A stretch of 9,137 nucleotides of DNA from Oscillospiraceae bacterium (GTDB lineage Bacteria; Bacillota_A; Clostridia; Oscillospirales; Oscillospiraceae), in NCBI GenBank assembly GCA_017545325.1, contig JAFWOX010000005.1, forward strand, positions 1 through 9,137. The letters are read 5' to 3'. The notes under the pieces are model-generated. The model was not told where the DNA came from. It saw nothing but the letters and a program-made list of their open reading frames with translations, and made no database searches. A program made the position numbers and the translations under genes. Shown here piece by piece: positions 6,401 to 9,137 of the stretch. Position 1 is the stretch's first letter. Each line of letters starts with the position of its first letter.

Positions 6401-7775
6401 TCCGGTGATCCGGGAACGGGTCCGCGCCTGGATGGAAGCCCAGAGGATGCTGGAGGATACGGATACCCTCCTGTGCGCCCTGAGCGGCGGCGCGGACTCC
6501 GTTTGTCTTCTCCACCTGCTCCGGGACCTGGCCGGGGACCTGGGCTTCCGCCTGGAGGCGGCCCATTTCCACCACGGGATCCGGGGCGAAGAGGCGGACC
6601 GGGACCGGGATTTCGTTTCCGCCCTCTGCCGGGACCTGTCCATCCCCCTGCATCATGGCCGGGGAGACGCCCCGGCTTACGCCCGCCGGCGGGGCATGGG
6701 ACTGGAGGAGGCAGCCCGGGAGCTGCGTTACGCCTTTCTGCTTTCTGCCGCCCGGGAGCTGGGCCGCTGCCGCGTTGCCACCGCCCACCAGGCGGAGGAC
6801 AATGCGGAGACCCTGCTGCTGAACCTTTGCCGGGGCACGGGGCTCAGGGGGCTCTGCGGCATCCCCCCGGTGCGGGACGGGATCATCCGTCCCCTCCTGC
6901 CCGTGGCCAGGGAGGAGATCCTGGGGTATCTGGAGGAGCAGGGCCTTCCCCATGTGGAGGATTCCACCAACGCCCTGGAGGATACGGACCGGAACCTGCT
7001 GCGGCACCGGGTGCTGCCGGTGCTCCGGGAGCTGAATCCGGAGTTTCCCCGGGCGGCTCTGGCGGCTTCGGTGCTGCTCAGGCAGGATGAGGATTACCTG
7101 TGCTCCCTGGCGGAGCCCTGTCTGGAGCCCTCGCCGGAGGGGGAGACACGGTTTTCCGCCTCCCGCCTGGCCGCCCTGCCGGAGCCCGTCGCCTCCCGCG
7201 CCCTGCGCCTGGGGGCCCGCCGCCTGGGAGCGGAGCTGGAGCGGAAGCATGTGCTCGCCCTGCTGGAGCTGGCCTCCGGAACCGGGGGCTTGGCGAGATG
7301 CGACCTTCCCGGAGGCCTGCAGGCCAGCAGGGAATTCGACCTCCTGCGCCTGGGCCCGGGCAGGAGACCCGGAGAGGGATACGATATTCCTCTGGAGCCC
7401 GGAGTCTGGCAGACCATTCCCACCACCGGGCAGCGGGTCTGCCGGGGATCGGCGGAGGACGCCGCAAATGTTCACGAAAAGTTCCAAATTTTCCGCTTCA
7501 AAAATGACCGCATCTGTGGTAGTATTCACGTTAGGTCCCGGAAAATCGGGGATATTCTGCGCGTGGCCGGGAGGGCCGGCGAGAAGACCCTGAAAAAATG
7601 GATGATCCAGGAGAGGATCCCCGCCCTGGAGAGGGATTCCTGGCCCGTGTTCGCGGACGATCTGGGGGTCGTGGCCGTGCCCGGCCTGGGAACGGCGGAG
7701 CGGGTATCCGCCGACGCCGGGGAGGCGGACGGGGCGATCCTCCTGACGGAAAGGAAAGAGCCATGCCGGAAGTAA
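6390..7775 (+). CDS. tilS: tRNA(Ile)-lysidine synthetase
   Basis: 461 aa. TilS uses ATP and lysine to convert C34 of the CAU-anticodon tRNA-Ile to lysidine, so that it reads AUA; it is essential in most bacteria. The PP-loop SGGADS (32-37) is intact. HHGIRG (61-66), AHQAEDNAET (132-141, where most relatives have DD rather than ED), RGTGLRGL (148-155) and DSTN (191-194) all match the N-type PP-loop core. The C-terminal domain has HVRSRKIGD (380-388) and ERIPALERDSWPV (408-420). The ATG start at 6390 overlaps dnaB by 11 bases and has only a weak ribosome binding site. A GTG at 6405 with GAGG (6392-6395) 9 bases upstream is a credible alternative that would remove five residues. An AT-rich patch with atypical codons lies at about 7465-7540. 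The 3' end overlaps hpt by 13 bases. Confidence 0.93.
   Translation: MRISPVIRERVRAWMEAQRMLEDTDTLLCALSGGADSVCLLHLLRDLAGDLGFRLEAAHFHHGIRGEEADRDRDFVSALCRDLSIPLHHGRGDAPAYARRRGMGLEEAARELRYAFLLSAARELGRCRVATAHQAEDNAETLLLNLCRGTGLRGLCGIPPVRDGIIRPLLPVAREEILGYLEEQGLPHVEDSTNALEDTDRNLLRHRVLPVLRELNPEFPRAALAASVLLRQDEDYLCSLAEPCLEPSPEGETRFSASRLAALPEPVASRALRLGARRLGAELERKHVLALLELASGTGGLARCDLPGGLQASREFDLLRLGPGRRPGEGYDIPLEPGVWQTIPTTGQRVCRGSAEDAANVHEKFQIFRFKNDRICGSIHVRSRKIGDILRVAGRAGEKTLKKWMIQERIPALERDSWPVFADDLGVVAVPGLGTAERVSADAGEADGAILLTERKEPCRK
7497..7525 (+). promoter_or_regulatory. Possible internal promoter inside tilS, upstream of hpt-ftsH
   Basis: TTCAAA (7497-7502) and TAGTAT (7520-7525) are separated by exactly 17 bases, and TGG directly before the -10 gives an extended -10. 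Each hexamer matches the consensus at four of six positions. The site lies in a stretch much richer in A and T than its surroundings. If used, transcription would start near 7532, about 230 bases before hpt, and would give hpt and ftsH a supply separate from the upstream genes. The match is modest and the stretch also encodes conserved TilS residues, so this is a candidate only. Confidence 0.3.
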
Positions 7776-8332
7776 AGTATCTGGAAACCATGATCACCGC
7801 CGCCCAGATCGAGGAAAAGGTCACGGAGCTGGCGGAGCAGATCGACCGGGATTACGCCGGCAAGGACACCATCTTTCTGGGCATACTGAAGGGGTCCTAT
7901 GTGTTCATGGCGGATCTGGCCAGAAAGGTCCACCTGGATAAGCTGGAGATGTGCTTCATGATGGTCTCCTCCTATGGGGACGCCACCACCACCTCCGGCA
8001 ACGTGAACATCAAGCTGGATCTGGAAAACGACCTCACGGGAAAGCATGTGCTGATCGTAGAGGATATCGTGGACAGCGGCAATACCCTGGCCTACCTGAA
8101 GAGCTATCTGTCCAACCGGCAGGCCGCCAGCGTAAAGATCTGCACCATTCTGAATAAGCCCTCCCGCCGGAAGACGGCGCTGGAGCCGGATTATTACGGC
8201 TTCGCCATTCCCGACGCCTTCGTGGTGGGGTACGGTCTGGATTATGCCCAGCATTACCGGCAGCTGCCGGACGTCTGCATCCTCCATTTTGCGGATGAAG
8301 AGACTGGGGCCGAAGGAGGGAAGCGTATTTGA
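7763..8332 (+). CDS. hpt: Hypoxanthine (guanine) phosphoribosyltransferase
   Basis: 189 aa, slightly longer than the roughly 180 aa common in the family because of a short polar C-terminal tail (TGAEGGKRI). It is a soluble cytoplasmic enzyme that transfers phosphoribose from PRPP to hypoxanthine or guanine, giving IMP or GMP in purine salvage. [13 protein letters not shown] (40-52) forms the pyrophosphate-contact loop, [11 protein letters not shown] (69-79) the flexible loop, [11 protein letters not shown] (99-109) the PRPP-binding loop with Asp104 as the likely catalytic base, and FVVGYGLDY (153-161) the purine-contact region. The ATG at 7763 has AAGGA (7751-7755) 7 bases upstream and overlaps the end of tilS by 13 bases. 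An open frame extends further 5' to 7598, but that part is the shadow of tilS. tilS-hpt-ftsH is a well-known Firmicute cluster. In Bacillus, HprT has been reported to associate with FtsH. Confidence 0.95.
   Translation: MPEVKYLETMITAAQIEEKVTELAEQIDRDYAGKDTIFLGILKGSYVFMADLARKVHLDKLEMCFMMVSSYGDATTTSGNVNIKLDLENDLTGKHVLIVEDIVDSGNTLAYLKSYLSNRQAASVKICTILNKPSRRKTALEPDYYGFAIPDAFVVGYGLDYAQHYRQLPDVCILHFADEETGAEGGKRI
8313..8320 (+). promoter_or_regulatory. Strong ribosome binding site that decides the TTG start of ftsH
   Basis: AAGGAGGG, inside the last codons of hpt, is 8 bases before TTG at 8329. This near-ideal site and spacing are the main support for a non-ATG start, which in turn gives a normal FtsH N-terminus ([10 protein letters not shown]) just before the first membrane helix. 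Confidence 0.85.
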
Positions 8333-9137
8333 ACAAACGGGAAAGACGGCCGAGAGATATCGGGTTCTATATCCTTGTGCTGGTGGTGCTCATTGCCGTG
8401 ATCTTTCTGATGAGCTCCAACCGGGAGACGGACCCCATGAAGATGACCTATTCCCAGGTCCGGGATCTTTTCCGGCAGAATCAGGTCAGCTCCTTCGTCC
8501 TGGAGGGCGATTCTCTGATCCTGACCCTGAAGGAGCCCTACGGCGGACGGTACACCGTCGTCCATGAGCTGTACAGCTTCTCAGTTTTCTATGAGGATCT
8601 CCATGAGCTCATCGATGAGCAATGGGGCGAAGGCGTCCTGAAGGAATACGATTTGAAAACGGGCTGGGAGGCTCCCTGGTATCTGCCTTTCATCCCGTAT
8701 CTGATCATCCTGGTGGTGTTCGGCGTCCTCTGGTTCGTGATGATGAACCGGGGCGGAGCGGGAGGCGACAAGACCGCCATGCGCTTCGGTCGGGCCAGGA
8801 CCCGGGTGGGGACCGGGGATAAGAAGGTCACCTTTGCCGACGTGGCGGGGGAGGACGAGGAAAAGGAGGAGCTCCGGGAGATCGTGGAGTTCCTGAAGGA
8901 TCCCAAGCGCTTTGTGGAGCTGGGCGCCCGAATCCCCAAGGGCGTACTCCTGGTGGGCCCTCCGGGCACCGGCAAGACCCTGCTGGCCAAGGCCGTGGCC
9001 GGGGAGGCGGGGGTGCAGTTCCTCTCCATTTCCGGCTCCGATTTCGTGGAGTTGTATGTGGGCGTGGGCGCAAGCCGCGTCCGGGACCTGTTCGACCAGG
9101 CCAAAAAGGCGGCACCCGCCATCATCTTTATCGACGA
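8329..9137 (+). CDS. ftsH: ATP-dependent zinc metalloprotease FtsH, N-terminal part (runs off the right edge)
   Basis: The first 269 residues are present, and the AAA+ second half and the HExxH protease domain lie beyond the window. FtsH is a hexameric membrane protease that degrades damaged or regulatory membrane and cytoplasmic proteins. Visible parts are a basic N-terminus, a first membrane helix (about 12-28), an extracytoplasmic domain of about 85 residues, a second helix (about 119-139), the [20 protein letters not shown] linker and AAA entry (163-182), Walker A GPPGTGKT (210-217), and pore motif [15 protein letters not shown] (241-255), where Tyr243 replaces the Phe seen in E. coli. 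The sequence stops inside Walker B (IIFIDE). The start is a TTG overlapping the hpt stop by 4 bases, with AAGGAGGG 8 bases upstream. A start at the next internal ATG (AUG for Met28, inside the first helix) would destroy the membrane anchor. Confidence 0.95.
   Translation, partial: MNKRERRPRDIGFYILVLVVLIAVIFLMSSNRETDPMKMTYSQVRDLFRQNQVSSFVLEGDSLILTLKEPYGGRYTVVHELYSFSVFYEDLHELIDEQWGEGVLKEYDLKTGWEAPWYLPFIPYLIILVVFGVLWFVMMNRGGAGGDKTAMRFGRARTRVGTGDKKVTFADVAGEDEEKEELREIVEFLKDPKRFVELGARIPKGVLLVGPPGTGKTLLAKAVAGEAGVQFLSISGSDFVELYVGVGASRVRDLFDQAKKAAPAIIFID

Noticed and set aside
5057..6643. Long open frame of 528 codons on the minus strand opposite dnaB and tilS
   Set aside because: It is a shadow of dnaB and the start of tilS, with low-complexity His/Gln/Leu-rich content and no family resemblance.
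6333..7529. Minus-strand open frame of 398 codons opposite tilS
   Set aside because: It lies opposite the conserved PP-loop enzyme and is rich in Gln, Gly and Pro without motifs, a typical antisense shadow.

Overview
The window is a GC-rich (roughly two-thirds G+C by eye) stretch of chromosome that looks like a Clostridia-class Firmicute, most plausibly of the Oscillospiraceae/Ruminococcaceae type. The reasons are a GdpP-type c-di-AMP phosphodiesterase, strong AGGAGG-like ribosome binding sites, a TTG start on ftsH, and two gene blocks (gdpP-rplI-dnaB and tilS-hpt-ftsH) that are known neighbours in Firmicutes. I saw no phage, IS, CRISPR or other mobile-element signature, and no rRNA or tRNA gene.

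Layout. 1-130 is non-coding as far as I can tell and holds three short inverted repeats. 131-2389 on the minus strand is one large sugar-phosphate nucleotidyltransferase with a left-handed beta-helix middle and a C-terminal phosphomannomutase-like domain whose catalytic signatures have decayed. 2390-2551 is a short divergent intergenic region with a good vegetative promoter (2500-2528) facing right. From 2552 to the right edge, six genes lie on the plus strand in one tight run: gdpP (2552-4582), rplI (4579-5025), dnaB (5063-6400), tilS (6390-7775), hpt (7763-8332) and ftsH (8329 to beyond the edge). Four of the five junctions overlap (4, 11, 13 and 4 bases) and the fifth has only 37 bases between genes, so I read this as one transcription unit with translational coupling.

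How the genes work together. All six are housekeeping genes: second-messenger (c-di-AMP) turnover, a large-subunit ribosomal protein, the replicative helicase, the tRNA-Ile lysidine synthetase, purine salvage, and the membrane AAA+ protease. The minus-strand gene belongs to a different theme, nucleotide-sugar supply for the cell surface. The features most worth a second look are the joining of two normally separate Firmicute blocks by an 11-base dnaB/tilS overlap, an AT-rich patch with atypical codons inside tilS that contains a promoter-like sequence ahead of hpt-ftsH, the decayed mutase domain, and the very short predicted leader of the gdpP operon. I found no convincing evidence of a wholly new system here.
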